Part shown: positions 16,040 through 25,413 of the stretch, piece after piece
How positions within the stretch are numbered: position 1 is the first letter of the stretch
Layout of the letters: each line of letters begins with the position of its first letter
From: Serratia sp. Ag1
GTDB taxonomy: Bacteria; Pseudomonadota; Gammaproteobacteria; Enterobacterales; Enterobacteriaceae
Reading direction: 5' to 3'
Length of the DNA stretch: 64,000 nucleotides
Assembly: GCF_000743355.1 (NCBI RefSeq)
Contig: NZ_JQEI01000035.1
Location: 103,732-167,731, forward strand
Made by a program: the position numbers and the translations under genes
Notes under the pieces: model-generated
What the model was told of the DNA's origin: nothing
Seen by the model: the letters and a program-made list of their open reading frames with translations, nothing else
Database searches by the model: none

Positions 16040-18652
16040 ATGACAAAAAGATTAAGCATATCCATTGGGATAATCGCGGGGATGATCCTGCTGTTAATCA
16101 CGCTGTGGCAGACGCTGCCACGCTGGTTACCACGCGCACTGACACCTTGGCTGCCACAGGGGAGCCAGTTGGTGTTGCAGGGGCCGCTGCGTTGGCAGCA
16201 AGGGGCTTTGCGTATTAGCACTGTGCGCTTCCAGGCACAAGGCTGTGTGCTCGCTGATGCCAGTGCTTTGAGCCTGACTTATCAAGCTGGTCACTGGCAG
16301 TTGAATAGCGATCGTCTAGCGGTAGATACGGCCTGCCTGCCTAAATTACCGGCTGGGGATACCAGCAAAACACCACTGACGCTGGATCGGTTACAACGCC
16401 AGCTACCGCCGTTTGACCTGAACATCAACCGGTTTACTCTCACTCCGTGGCAGTTTTATGCCGGGAAGTTACAGTTGCTGTCTTCGGCTGATGGCCAGCA
16501 CCTGCATTACCAAGGTGAGAATCTGAGTGCGGAAGCCGTGCTGGATAATCGCCAGCAACTGGCGATCAATCGCTTGAGTGTGATGCCGCCTAACGGTGTT
16601 ACACCGGTGCAACTCAACGGTAAAATGATCGTGCCGTTGGATCTGAGCAGTTTGCCTGCGCAAGGGGCGCTGCAAGGAGAAGTGCAAACCGCCTATCTGA
16701 AAAACCCTTTGTTGCTGGATTTGCGCTGGCAACAGCAACAAGGTGTGTTGACGTTAACGGAAAAAGGCAGCGAACAGCCTTTGGCGACGTTACCATGGGA
16801 AGTCACACCCCAGCAGATCCGTATTAACCAGGGAGAATGGCGCTGGCCTTATATTGAGCAACCGCTGAGCGGCGGATTGAGCATGGCGTTACATGACTGG
16901 AGCCAAGGGCTGGATGAAGCTCAAATCAGTGCTCGCCTGAATGTGATCACCGCCGGGCACAACGGCAAAGGTAACGCCGTGTTGACGCTGGGGCCAGGCA
17001 CCGTTGGGCTGACCCATAGCGATCTTGGCTTCCAACTGACGGGTCAGGCCAATCTGGCCAATTTTTCGGTCACTGCCACCATTCCTGGCGTACTCAGCGG
17101 CACCATTCTCAACCCCACTCTGGTGTTACAGTCCGGCTCGTTGCTGCGCGCCTGGGGACAGGTAACTCCTGACATGAAGCTGGAAGAGGCCCGTTTGCCA
17201 CTGGCAGGCGTCAACGTGAGCGCTACAGGCATCACCGGGCGATTGCAGGCGATTATCAGCGCCAGCGATCGTTATTGGGGGCGCTTCCGGTTGCATATGG
17301 ATGGGCAGGCGCAGACATTCTGGCCAGACAACGGTCATTGGCAATGGCAGTATTGGGGGAGTGGTCGGTTGCCCCCGTTACAAGCCAGTTGGGATGTGGC
17401 TGGGCGCGGTGATTGGCAGGACTCCACCATTACGCTCAAGCAACTGTCCACCGGATTCCAACAGCTTAAATATGGTATGGCGACCGTAGTGGCACCCCGG
17501 CTGACACTCAGCCAACCGCTGGTGTGGCAGCGTGATGCCACCACGCCGCGCTTTGATGGCCGTGTGCAACTGGTCGCAGAACGGGTTAATTTCAACAATG
17601 GTGCGCATCTGCCGTCTTCGGTGCTGGATTTACAACTCAGCGGTAAGGAACCTGACAATTTCCAATGGCAGGGCACACTGCAAGCCAGGCAGATCGGGCC
17701 GATCACGCTACGGGGGCGTTGGGACGGTGAACGCTTGCGCGGTGAAGGCTGGTGGCCAAAACAGTCGCTGACGGTATTCCAACCGCTGATTTCACCGGAG
17801 CTGAACTTTAAACTGCGTGATGGCCAATTTTATGCGCAGTCGGCGTTTTCAGCCGCACGTGAACAGGGTTTTGAAGCCGGTGGCCATTGGGTAGTGAGAA
17901 ACGGTGGCATGTGGTTGAGCGACGGTGAAGTGAGTGGGGTGGATTTTGTGCTGCCTTACCGGCTAAAAAATCATCATTGGCAGTTTGGTGCCAGGCGGCC
18001 AGTGATGTTGCGTATCAAGTTGCTCAATAATTTGTTTGCCATTCAGAATATTAGCGCCGATTTACAGGGAACTTACCCTTACAGTGAGGCACAACCGCTG
18101 ACGTTGAGCAACGTTGGCTTTGATATTTTGGATGGGCATATCAGCCTGTCTGCTTTACGGTTGCCGCAGCATGTTGCAGCGGTTTTGAAACTGGATAAAG
18201 TCGACCTCAGCGCCTTGTTTACCGCTCTGAATCCGAAGCAGTTTGCGATGTCGGGCCGGGTGAATGGTGAATTGCCGTTGTTTCTTAATCATCCCAAGTG
18301 GTTGGTGCGTGATGGCTGGCTCGCCAATGCTGATCCGCTGACGCTGCGGCTCGATAAAGACATGGCCGATGCGCTCGCCAGCAATAACTTTGCAACCGGC
18401 ATTGCCATCGATTGGCTGCGTTATATTGAAATCAGCCGCTTGAAGGCGCGGGTTGATCTCGACAACTTGGGTGAACTGGTGCTGCAGGCGCAAATAAATG
18501 GCACTAACCCGCAGAAAAACGCGGAACGTGGCATTATTCTTAATTACAACCATCAGGAAAACGTGTTTCATCTGTGGCGCAGCTTGCGTTTTGGCGACAA
18601 TTTACAGGAGTGGCTCGAGCAGGCCCTCTCAAAACCTGGGGAACAACCATGA
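16040..18652 (+). CDS. ydbH: YdbH, inner-membrane-anchored AsmA-like bridge protein
   Basis: 870 aa, close to the E. coli length of about 880. One N-terminal membrane helix (residues 6-25, ISIGIIAGMILLLITLW) is followed by a very long strand-rich periplasmic region, as in the TamB/YhdP/YdbH group that carries phospholipids between the membranes. The conserved C-terminal half contains GRVNGELPLFLNHPKWLVRDG and WLRYIEISRLKARVDL. Its stop overlaps the ynbE start (ATGA, 18649-18652), so the lipoprotein partner is translationally coupled. The start has a poor ribosome site. Confidence 0.9.
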   Translation: MTKRLSISIGIIAGMILLLITLWQTLPRWLPRALTPWLPQGSQLVLQGPLRWQQGALRISTVRFQAQGCVLADASALSLTYQAGHWQLNSDRLAVDTACLPKLPAGDTSKTPLTLDRLQRQLPPFDLNINRFTLTPWQFYAGKLQLLSSADGQHLHYQGENLSAEAVLDNRQQLAINRLSVMPPNGVTPVQLNGKMIVPLDLSSLPAQGALQGEVQTAYLKNPLLLDLRWQQQQGVLTLTEKGSEQPLATLPWEVTPQQIRINQGEWRWPYIEQPLSGGLSMALHDWSQGLDEAQISARLNVITAGHNGKGNAVLTLGPGTVGLTHSDLGFQLTGQANLANFSVTATIPGVLSGTILNPTLVLQSGSLLRAWGQVTPDMKLEEARLPLAGVNVSATGITGRLQAIISASDRYWGRFRLHMDGQAQTFWPDNGHWQWQYWGSGRLPPLQASWDVAGRGDWQDSTITLKQLSTGFQQLKYGMATVVAPRLTLSQPLVWQRDATTPRFDGRVQLVAERVNFNNGAHLPSSVLDLQLSGKEPDNFQWQGTLQARQIGPITLRGRWDGERLRGEGWWPKQSLTVFQPLISPELNFKLRDGQFYAQSAFSAAREQGFEAGGHWVVRNGGMWLSDGEVSGVDFVLPYRLKNHHWQFGARRPVMLRIKLLNNLFAIQNISADLQGTYPYSEAQPLTLSNVGFDILDGHISLSALRLPQHVAAVLKLDKVDLSALFTALNPKQFAMSGRVNGELPLFLNHPKWLVRDGWLANADPLTLRLDKDMADALASNNFATGIAIDWLRYIEISRLKARVDLDNLGELVLQAQINGTNPQKNAERGIILNYNHQENVFHLWRSLRFGDNLQEWLEQALSKPGEQP

Positions 18653-18846
18653 ATATCACAACCGGGCCGTTGTTGGCAGTCGTGCTGAGCGCTTGCTTAT
18701 TGAGCGGTTGTATACCGCGTATTGAACTGGCGACGCCGAAAGATCCGATCACCATCAACATGAACGTAAAAATTGAACATGAGATTCGTATCAAGGTGGA
18801 TAAAGACGTTGAGAATCTGCTGAAAAACCAAAGCGGTTTATTCTAG
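18649..18846 (+). CDS. ynbE: YnbE, outer-membrane lipoprotein partner of YdbH
   Basis: 65 aa. The signal sequence ends in LLSGC (Cys 21 lipidated), followed by a short strand region (ITINMNVKIEHEIRIKVDKD). In E. coli YnbE multimerises with the YdbH C terminus to complete the bridge to the outer membrane. I use the ATG overlapping the ydbH stop rather than the upstream in-frame ATG at 18574, which would destroy the lipoprotein signal position. Confidence 0.93.
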   Translation: MNITTGPLLAVVLSACLLSGCIPRIELATPKDPITINMNVKIEHEIRIKVDKDVENLLKNQSGLF

Positions 18847-18854
18847 GAGCCGAG

Positions 18855-19178
18855 ATGAAAAAGCGTTATCTATGGTTGATATGTGCCGGATGGCTGTTCA
18901 GCGGGATGGCTCAGGCGTTGACGCTGGATGAAGCCAAACAGCAGGGGCGAGTGGGGGAAACCTTGAGTGGATATATTGCACCGATTAAAAAGGACGCAGA
19001 GACTCAGGCTTTGGTGCAGCGCATTAATACCGGGCGGGCCGAAAAATACCAGGAAGTGGCTGACAGCAATCATATCGCGATCGACGAAGTTGCACGTTTG
19101 GCGGGGCAAAAGTTGGTGACACGCGCCCCTGCGGGCGAATATGTGCGCGGTATCAATGGTCAGTGGCTGAAGAAATAA
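18855..19178 (+). CDS. ydbL: YdbL, periplasmic DUF1318 protein
   Basis: 107 aa with a cleavable signal peptide (MKKRYLWLICAGWLFSGMAQA). The remainder matches the DUF1318 family: LTLDEAKQQGRVGETLSGYI and a C-terminal AGEYVRGINGQWLKK. In E. coli it modulates YdbH-YnbE interaction. It starts 8 bp after ynbE and is the third gene of the operon. Confidence 0.93.
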   Translation: MKKRYLWLICAGWLFSGMAQALTLDEAKQQGRVGETLSGYIAPIKKDAETQALVQRINTGRAEKYQEVADSNHIAIDEVARLAGQKLVTRAPAGEYVRGINGQWLKK

Positions 19179-19182
19179 AAAA

Positions 19183-19200
19183 GCGCGCCCTTGGGCGCGC
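19183..19200. terminator. GC-rich hairpin between ydbL and azoR
   Basis: Arms GCGCGCC and GGCGCGC (7 bp) around CTTG. The A-run on its left gives a U-tract on the minus strand, so it suits azoR transcripts best and may serve both convergent genes. Confidence 0.75.
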
Positions 19201-19270
19201 AACAAAATGCAGTAGGTTTATTATTGTAAGGGTAATACGAGTTTTGCAGGGCTTGTCTTACTTGATTTGC

Positions 19271-20014
<744 letters not shown>

Positions 20015-20143
20015 CTAAGCGGATGGATTATGGAGAGAAACTCGCGTGTGCTATTCTGTCCGCCAAAAGCCAGGCGATGGCTACCCCATTAAAAATCGTT
20101 GCTATGTCGTGATAACGCAGCGAAGAAACAAGGAATACCGAAC

Positions 20144-23100
20144 GTGAAATCTCCGCTCGCGGCACTGTCAGCCCAATTGACTGACTTGATGCTCCGTGAT
20201 CAGCAGCGCCTGCAACGCCGGTTGCAAGGAGCTCGAAAAGTCAAAAATCCCGACGCGCAACAGGCAGTGGCTAATGAGATAGCCAGTGATATCGCTCAGG
20301 CGTTACAGAAAGCGCAGGCGCGGGCGGCGTCATGCCCGAAAATCACCTACCCCGAAAGCCTGCCGGTTAGCCAGAAGAAACAGGACATTCTCGACGCTAT
20401 TCGCGATCATCAGGTGGTGATCGTGGCTGGTGAAACCGGTTCGGGTAAAACCACGCAGTTGCCGAAAATCTGCCTGGAGCTTGGGCGTGGGGTCAAAGGG
20501 CTGATTGGCCACACCCAGCCGCGTCGTTTGGCCGCACGTACCGTTGCCAACCGCATTGCCGATGAGCTGGAAACCCCACTGGGTGGCAGCGTCGGTTACA
20601 AAGTGCGTTTTAACGATCAGGTTGGCGACAACACGCTGGTGAAACTGATGACCGACGGTATTCTGTTGGCTGAGATCCAGCAGGATCGGCTGTTGATGCA
20701 GTACGACACCTTGATCATCGATGAAGCGCACGAACGCAGCCTGAATATTGACTTCATTCTGGGGTATTTGCGCGAGTTGCTGCCCAAACGCCCCGATCTG
20801 AAAGTGATCATTACCTCGGCCACCATTGATCCTCAGCGCTTTTCGCGCCATTTTAATCATGCGCCGATTATCGAAGTTTCAGGCCGTACCTACCCGGTAG
20901 AAGTGCGTTACCGGCCAGTCGTGGATGACGCCGATGATACGGAACGCGATCAACTGCAGGCGATTTTTGATGCAGTTGATGAGCTGGGGCGTGAAGGGCC
21001 GGGCGATATTCTGATCTTTATGAGTGGCGAACGCGAAATTCGCGACACCGCTGACGCCTTGAACAAGCTGAATCTGCCACATACTGAAGTACTGCCACTG
21101 TATGCACGGCTGTCGAACAGTGAACAGAACCGGGTATTTCAGTCTCACCACGGTCGGCGCATTGTACTGGCAACTAATGTGGCAGAAACCTCGCTCACTG
21201 TGCCAGGGATTAAATATGTCATCGACCCCGGAACGGCGCGTATCAGCCGCTACAGTTTCCGTACTAAAGTGCAGCGCTTGCCGATAGAACCGATCTCGCA
21301 GGCTTCGGCCAACCAGCGTAAAGGCCGCTGCGGGCGCGTTTCTGATGGTATCTGTATCCGTCTGTATTCGGAACAGGATTTCCTGTCGCGCCCGGAGTTT
21401 ACCGATCCGGAAATTCTGCGTACCAACCTGGCTTCGGTCATTCTGCAGATGACCTCGTTAGGGTTAGGGGATATTGCTGCCTTCCCGTTTGTTGAAGCAC
21501 CGGATAAACGTAATATTCAGGATGGTGTACGCCTGTTGGAAGAGCTGGGGGCGATTAAAACCGCCAGCAACGGCCATTATCAGCTCACGCCGCAGGGCCG
21601 CCAACTGGCTCAGTTGCCTATCGATCCGCGTTTGGCACGCATGGTGCTGGAGGCTCAGAAGAGCGGCAGCGTGCGTGAAGTGATGATCATTACTTCTGCT
21701 CTGTCGATCCAGGATCCGCGCGAGCGGCCAATGGATAAACAACAGGCTTCTGACGAAAAACACCGTCGTTTCGCAGATAAAGACTCCGACTTTATGGCGT
21801 TCGTTAATCTGTGGGATTATCTGAAAGAACAGCAGCAGGAGCATTCATCCAGCCAGTTCCGCCGTCTGTGCCGTAACGATTTCCTTAACTACCTGCGCGT
21901 GCGTGAGTGGCAGGATATCTACACTCAACTGCGTCAGGTGGTTAAAGAACTGGGCCTGCCGGTGAACAGCGTGCCGTCGGATTATCGCAGCATACACACG
22001 GCGTTGCTGACCGGTTTGCTGTCGCACGTCGGGCAGAAAGACGCCGACAAGCAAGAGTATACCGGTGCGCGCAACGCGCGTTTTTCCATTTTCCCTGGTT
22101 CCGGTTTATTCAAGAAACCGCCCAAGTGGGCGATGGTGGCCGAGCTGGTGGAAACCAGCCGCCTGTGGGGGCGCATTGCCGCGCGCATTGAGCCGGAATG
22201 GATCGAGCCGCTGGCACAACATTTGGTAAAACACCATTACAGCGAACCGCATTGGTCAAAATCCCAAGGGGCGGTGATGGCCAGCGAGAAAGTGACACTG
22301 TTCGGTTTGCCGATCGTGGCGGCGCGGGCAGTGAATTACAGCACTATCGATCCGTTGCTGTGTCGTGAACTGTTTATCCGCCATGCGTTGGTGGAAGGGG
22401 ACTGGCAGACGCGTCACGCCTTCTTTGCCGCCAACCTCAAGCTACGCGCTGAAGTGGAAGAGCTAGAACATAAATCACGCCGCCGTGACATTCTGGTGGA
22501 TGATGAAACGCTGTTCAGCTTCTATGACCAGCGTATACCTAGCGACGTGGTATCTGGGCGACATTTTGATCATTGGTGGAAAGCGACAGCCAAGCAGAAA
22601 CCTGATTTGCTCAACTTTGAAAAAAACATGTTGATCAAAGATGGGGCCAATAAAGTCAGCGCGCTGGATTACCCAAACACTTGGTATCAGGGCAACCTCA
22701 AGTTGCGCCTCACCTATCAGTTTGAGCCCGGTACCGATGCTGATGGGGTCACGGTGCATATCCCATTACCGATCCTCAATCAGGTGGAAGAGGTGGGTTT
22801 TGAGTGGCAGATTCCCGGTATTCGCCGTGAATTGATTATTGCCTTAATCAAATCGTTACCAAAGCCCGTGCGGCGCAATTTTGTGCCCGCCCCTAACTAT
22901 GCAGAAGCTTTTTTGGCCCGTGCCACACCGTTGGAAATGCCATTGCTGGATTCACTGGAGCGTGAATTGCGCCGTATGACGGGTGTGACGGTGTCACGTG
23001 AAGACTGGCAATGGGATCAGGTGCCCGATCATCTTAAAATGACTTTCCGCGTCGTGGGTGAAAAACACAAAACGCTGCGTGAAGGTAAAGATCTGATGGC

Positions 23101-24031
23101 GTTGAAACTGCAACTGAAAGAGCAGGTGCAGGAAACGCTGTCGGCGGTGGCGGACGATGGCATTGAGCAGAGCGGCCTGCATATCTGGAGCTTTGGCAAA
23201 CTGCCGGAGTTTTACGAACAGAAGCGCGGTGGTTACTCGGTTAAAGCTTATCCCGCCTTGGTGGATGAAAAAGACAGCGTAGCGATCCGCCTGTTCGACA
23301 GCGAACAGGAACAGCAGCAGGCGATGTGGCAGGGTACCCGCCGTTTACTGCTGCTAAACATCCCTTCGCCAATCAAATATCTGCATGAAAAGCTGCCGAA
23401 CAAAGCCAAGTTGGGGCTGTATTTTAACCCTTATGGCAAAGTCCTGGATCTGATTGACGACTGTATTTCATGCGGTATCGATAAACTGATTGCTGAACAC
23501 GGCGGGCCGGTGTGGCAGGAAGAGAGTTTTGCCCGGTTGCAGGATCTGGTGCGTGCTGAGTTGAACGAGACGGTGGTAGAGGTGGCCAAACAGGTTGAGC
23601 AGATCCTGACTACGGTGTTCAACATCAATAAACGCCTGAAAGGCCGGGTGGATATCTCGTTGGCATTGGCGCTTTCAGACATCAAAACCCAGATTGCTGG
23701 CCTGATCTACCGTGGCTTTGTCACTAATAACGGCTTTGAGCGCTTGCCGGATACCCTGCGCTATTTGCAGGCCATCGAACGTCGGTTGGAGAAACTGGCC
23801 GTTGACCCGCAGCGCGATCGCGCGCAGATGTGGCGTGTGGAGCAGGTACAGCAGGCGTGGCAGCATTGGTTGAGTAAGCTACCGCCGAAGCGCCAGCAAG
23901 ATAGCGAAGTCAAAGCCGTGCGTTGGATGATTGAAGAGTTGCGCGTTAGCCTGTTTGCCCAACAGTTGGGCACACCTTACCCCATCTCGGATAAGCGTAT
24001 TCTGCAAACTATCGATCAGCTTTCGGCGTAA
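20144..24031 (+). CDS. hrpA: ATP-dependent RNA helicase HrpA
   Basis: About 1295 aa; E. coli HrpA has 1300. I place the start at the GTG at 20144 because AGGAA precedes it at the right distance and the following residues match the family; the in-frame ATG at 20099 is an alternative. The DEAH-box helicase core has the Walker A GETGSGKT (about residue 97), DEAH in IIDEAHERSLN, SATI and QRKGRCGRV. An HA2/OB region and the large C-terminal HrpA-specific domain follow. HrpA acts on mRNA processing and stalled ribosomes. Confidence 0.95.
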   Translation: MKSPLAALSAQLTDLMLRDQQRLQRRLQGARKVKNPDAQQAVANEIASDIAQALQKAQARAASCPKITYPESLPVSQKKQDILDAIRDHQVVIVAGETGSGKTTQLPKICLELGRGVKGLIGHTQPRRLAARTVANRIADELETPLGGSVGYKVRFNDQVGDNTLVKLMTDGILLAEIQQDRLLMQYDTLIIDEAHERSLNIDFILGYLRELLPKRPDLKVIITSATIDPQRFSRHFNHAPIIEVSGRTYPVEVRYRPVVDDADDTERDQLQAIFDAVDELGREGPGDILIFMSGEREIRDTADALNKLNLPHTEVLPLYARLSNSEQNRVFQSHHGRRIVLATNVAETSLTVPGIKYVIDPGTARISRYSFRTKVQRLPIEPISQASANQRKGRCGRVSDGICIRLYSEQDFLSRPEFTDPEILRTNLASVILQMTSLGLGDIAAFPFVEAPDKRNIQDGVRLLEELGAIKTASNGHYQLTPQGRQLAQLPIDPRLARMVLEAQKSGSVREVMIITSALSIQDPRERPMDKQQASDEKHRRFADKDSDFMAFVNLWDYLKEQQQEHSSSQFRRLCRNDFLNYLRVREWQDIYTQLRQVVKELGLPVNSVPSDYRSIHTALLTGLLSHVGQKDADKQEYTGARNARFSIFPGSGLFKKPPKWAMVAELVETSRLWGRIAARIEPEWIEPLAQHLVKHHYSEPHWSKSQGAVMASEKVTLFGLPIVAARAVNYSTIDPLLCRELFIRHALVEGDWQTRHAFFAANLKLRAEVEELEHKSRRRDILVDDETLFSFYDQRIPSDVVSGRHFDHWWKATAKQKPDLLNFEKNMLIKDGANKVSALDYPNTWYQGNLKLRLTYQFEPGTDADGVTVHIPLPILNQVEEVGFEWQIPGIRRELIIALIKSLPKPVRRNFVPAPNYAEAFLARATPLEMPLLDSLERELRRMTGVTVSREDWQWDQVPDHLKMTFRVVGEKHKTLREGKDLMALKLQLKEQVQETLSAVADDGIEQSGLHIWSFGKLPEFYEQKRGGYSVKAYPALVDEKDSVAIRLFDSEQEQQQAMWQGTRRLLLLNIPSPIKYLHEKLPNKAKLGLYFNPYGKVLDLIDDCISCGIDKLIAEHGGPVWQEESFARLQDLVRAELNETVVEVAKQVEQILTTVFNINKRLKGRVDISLALALSDIKTQIAGLIYRGFVTNNGFERLPDTLRYLQAIERRLEKLAVDPQRDRAQMWRVEQVQQAWQHWLSKLPPKRQQDSEVKAVRWMIEELRVSLFAQQLGTPYPISDKRILQTIDQLSA

Positions 24032-24044
24032 AGCTGGTTTCGCC

Positions 24045-24076
24045 AATAGGCCGTAACGGTTCGGTTACGGCCTATT
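24045..24076. terminator. Bidirectional terminator between hrpA and ydgD
   Basis: Perfect 13-bp arms AATAGGCCGTAAC and GTTACGGCCTATT around a 6-nt loop, between two convergent genes. Confidence 0.8.
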
Positions 24077-24093
24077 CAATGTGAGCAGAATAA

Positions 24094-24912
24094 CTATTTA
24101 CCCGCAGCCAAACTATTCAAAGCCTCACGAATAGCGGTAACGGCAAGCGCTCGGTTGTCCGCCCGGTAGCGGTCTTCTGCTGCGGGTGCGGAACTTTGGA
24201 TAGCGATCAACCGCCAGCCATCGTTGGTTTTCAGCAGTAATGGTGAACCGCTGTCACCTGGCAAAGTATCACAGCGATGCGACAGCACGCCTTTTTGCGC
24301 CCAACCGGTGATTTTGCAGCCTTGATGGCCGTAAAGGCTGTTCAGATGATCTTCCGGGTAACCCGCCTGCGTAATCAGGTTCTTCGTTTTCTTCAAAGCT
24401 TGCGTTAATGCTTTGCTGTCACCCAGCCACAGAGGCAGCGGTTTAATCGGTAATGCTTCCTGGTCTTTCAACCTAATCAGCGCAAAATCATAAGCGGCGG
24501 CGGCAGGTGGCACAATCCAACCATCTCCATCGGGCTTAAGTTTTTTGGCTAATTTGGGGTCAACTAAGGTTTCGATATTCTCTGTCTGGTATTGCCAACC
24601 TTTAGCATCGCTAATAAATCGCAGGGACACCGCTTTATCAAGATGGTTTGGTGGGGCTAATACGCAATGGCCAGCAGTGAGCGCCAAATGCGGTGAAATC
24701 AGCGTAGCAGTACACAAATTGCCGCTAGCGGTTTCAACCTGACCAATCGCCTGCCAAGGCCATTCGCTGGTTTCTGCTACCTTGATACGTTGATCTTTAC
24801 CAAAGAACAGAGCGTTCTGTTCTTCGGCAGAAGCATCAGAAGGGCTATCCGCGCGAGTTGAGAAGGATAGGGCCAAAAATGAACACAGAAACAGTAAAAC
24901 GGCTATGCGCAT
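24094..24912 (-). CDS. ydgD: YdgD, periplasmic trypsin-like serine protease
   Basis: 272 aa from the ATG at 24912 (MRIAVLLFLCSFLALSF signal peptide); an ATG 11 codons upstream (24945) is also open, and neither has a strong ribosome site. The S1-type triad is visible: His in LTAGHC, Asp in YDFALIRL and Ser in GDSGSPLL. Flanking WPWQAIGQVETASGNLC and GYPEDHLN closely follow E. coli YdgD, whose physiological substrate is unknown. Cys pairs suggest disulfides in the periplasm. Confidence 0.9.
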   Translation of the reverse strand: MRIAVLLFLCSFLALSFSTRADSPSDASAEEQNALFFGKDQRIKVAETSEWPWQAIGQVETASGNLCTATLISPHLALTAGHCVLAPPNHLDKAVSLRFISDAKGWQYQTENIETLVDPKLAKKLKPDGDGWIVPPAAAAYDFALIRLKDQEALPIKPLPLWLGDSKALTQALKKTKNLITQAGYPEDHLNSLYGHQGCKITGWAQKGVLSHRCDTLPGDSGSPLLLKTNDGWRLIAIQSSAPAAEDRYRADNRALAVTAIREALNSLAAGK

Positions 24913-25029
24913 AGGTTTATTTTCTGACAAGTACGAATTTCCCATAAATACGATGATGCTAACTATAGACGGATTTAATTATCTCGTCGGTGCTCATTCA
25001 TTGATTTCCTGACAAAAACTAACGGGAAA

Positions 25030-25110
25030 TTAAAGATAAAAGAACGCGGCGATCAACCCGCAAACGATTAATGCACAAAGGATAACCTCAAATAAATAGC
25101 GACGCAGCAT
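25030..25110 (-). CDS. ydgU: Small membrane protein YdgU
   Basis: 26 aa on the minus strand, start MLRRYLFEVILCALIVCG, one hydrophobic helix ending in AAFFYL. A GGGGGC stretch lies just upstream of the ATG. As recalled, E. coli YdgU is a 26-27 aa single-span protein of similar sequence (RYRFEFILI...CALI...FYL) encoded between asr and ydgD. The same position relative to ydgD here supports orthology. It should insert in the inner membrane; function unknown. Confidence 0.65.
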   Translation of the reverse strand: MLRRYLFEVILCALIVCGLIAAFFYL

Positions 25111-25131
25111 AGTGCCCCCGATGGAAAACAT

Positions 25132-25152
25132 TCAGCGAACCACTTTTTTCAT
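25132..25152 (-). other. Six-codon frame MKKVVR upstream of ydgU, possible leader or asr scar
   Basis: A well-placed AGGAA precedes ATG AAA AAA GTG GTT CGC TGA. It ends 21 bp before the ydgU start. E. coli has the acid-shock gene asr here, whose product also begins MKKV, and no asr is visible in this window. It may be a leader peptide or what is left of asr after deletion. Only the short frame and ribosome site are seen. Confidence 0.35.
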
Positions 25153-25178
25153 CGCAAGTTCCTAAAATTACTGTTTAT

Positions 25179-25196
25179 ACCCCCCATTTGGGGGCC
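25179..25196. other. C/G hairpin upstream of the MKKVVR frame
   Basis: CCCCC and GGGGG arms around a short ATTT-type loop, in the 5' region of the ydgU transcript. Between here and 25380 I see no gene, only AT-rich sequence. Confidence 0.35.
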
Positions 25197-25380
25197 GTTG
25201 AAAGAAGCTTATGCAAAATCTGAAGTACTTTCCGTGAGTGATTGGTTTCGACTTGTAACTCAATGTACAGGGGATTATCCATCATTTTAGTTACAACATA
25301 CATTTGCTGTTATAAATACCATGACATTCTGCAACTATCGTGATTCGGGTAACTCCGTGCTTTATGGCTTAGCAGAAAAG

Positions 25381-25407
25381 TTCAGGCACGGTACGCCCGT
25401 GCCTGAA
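25381..25407. terminator. Terminator hairpin downstream of the M32 carboxypeptidase gene
   Basis: Arms TTCAGGCACG and CGTGCCTGAA around a short GTACGCC-type loop, just beyond the stop of the minus-strand gene, followed on that strand by a short U-rich stretch (CTTTTCTG). Confidence 0.75.
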
Positions 25408-25413
25408 AGGGGA

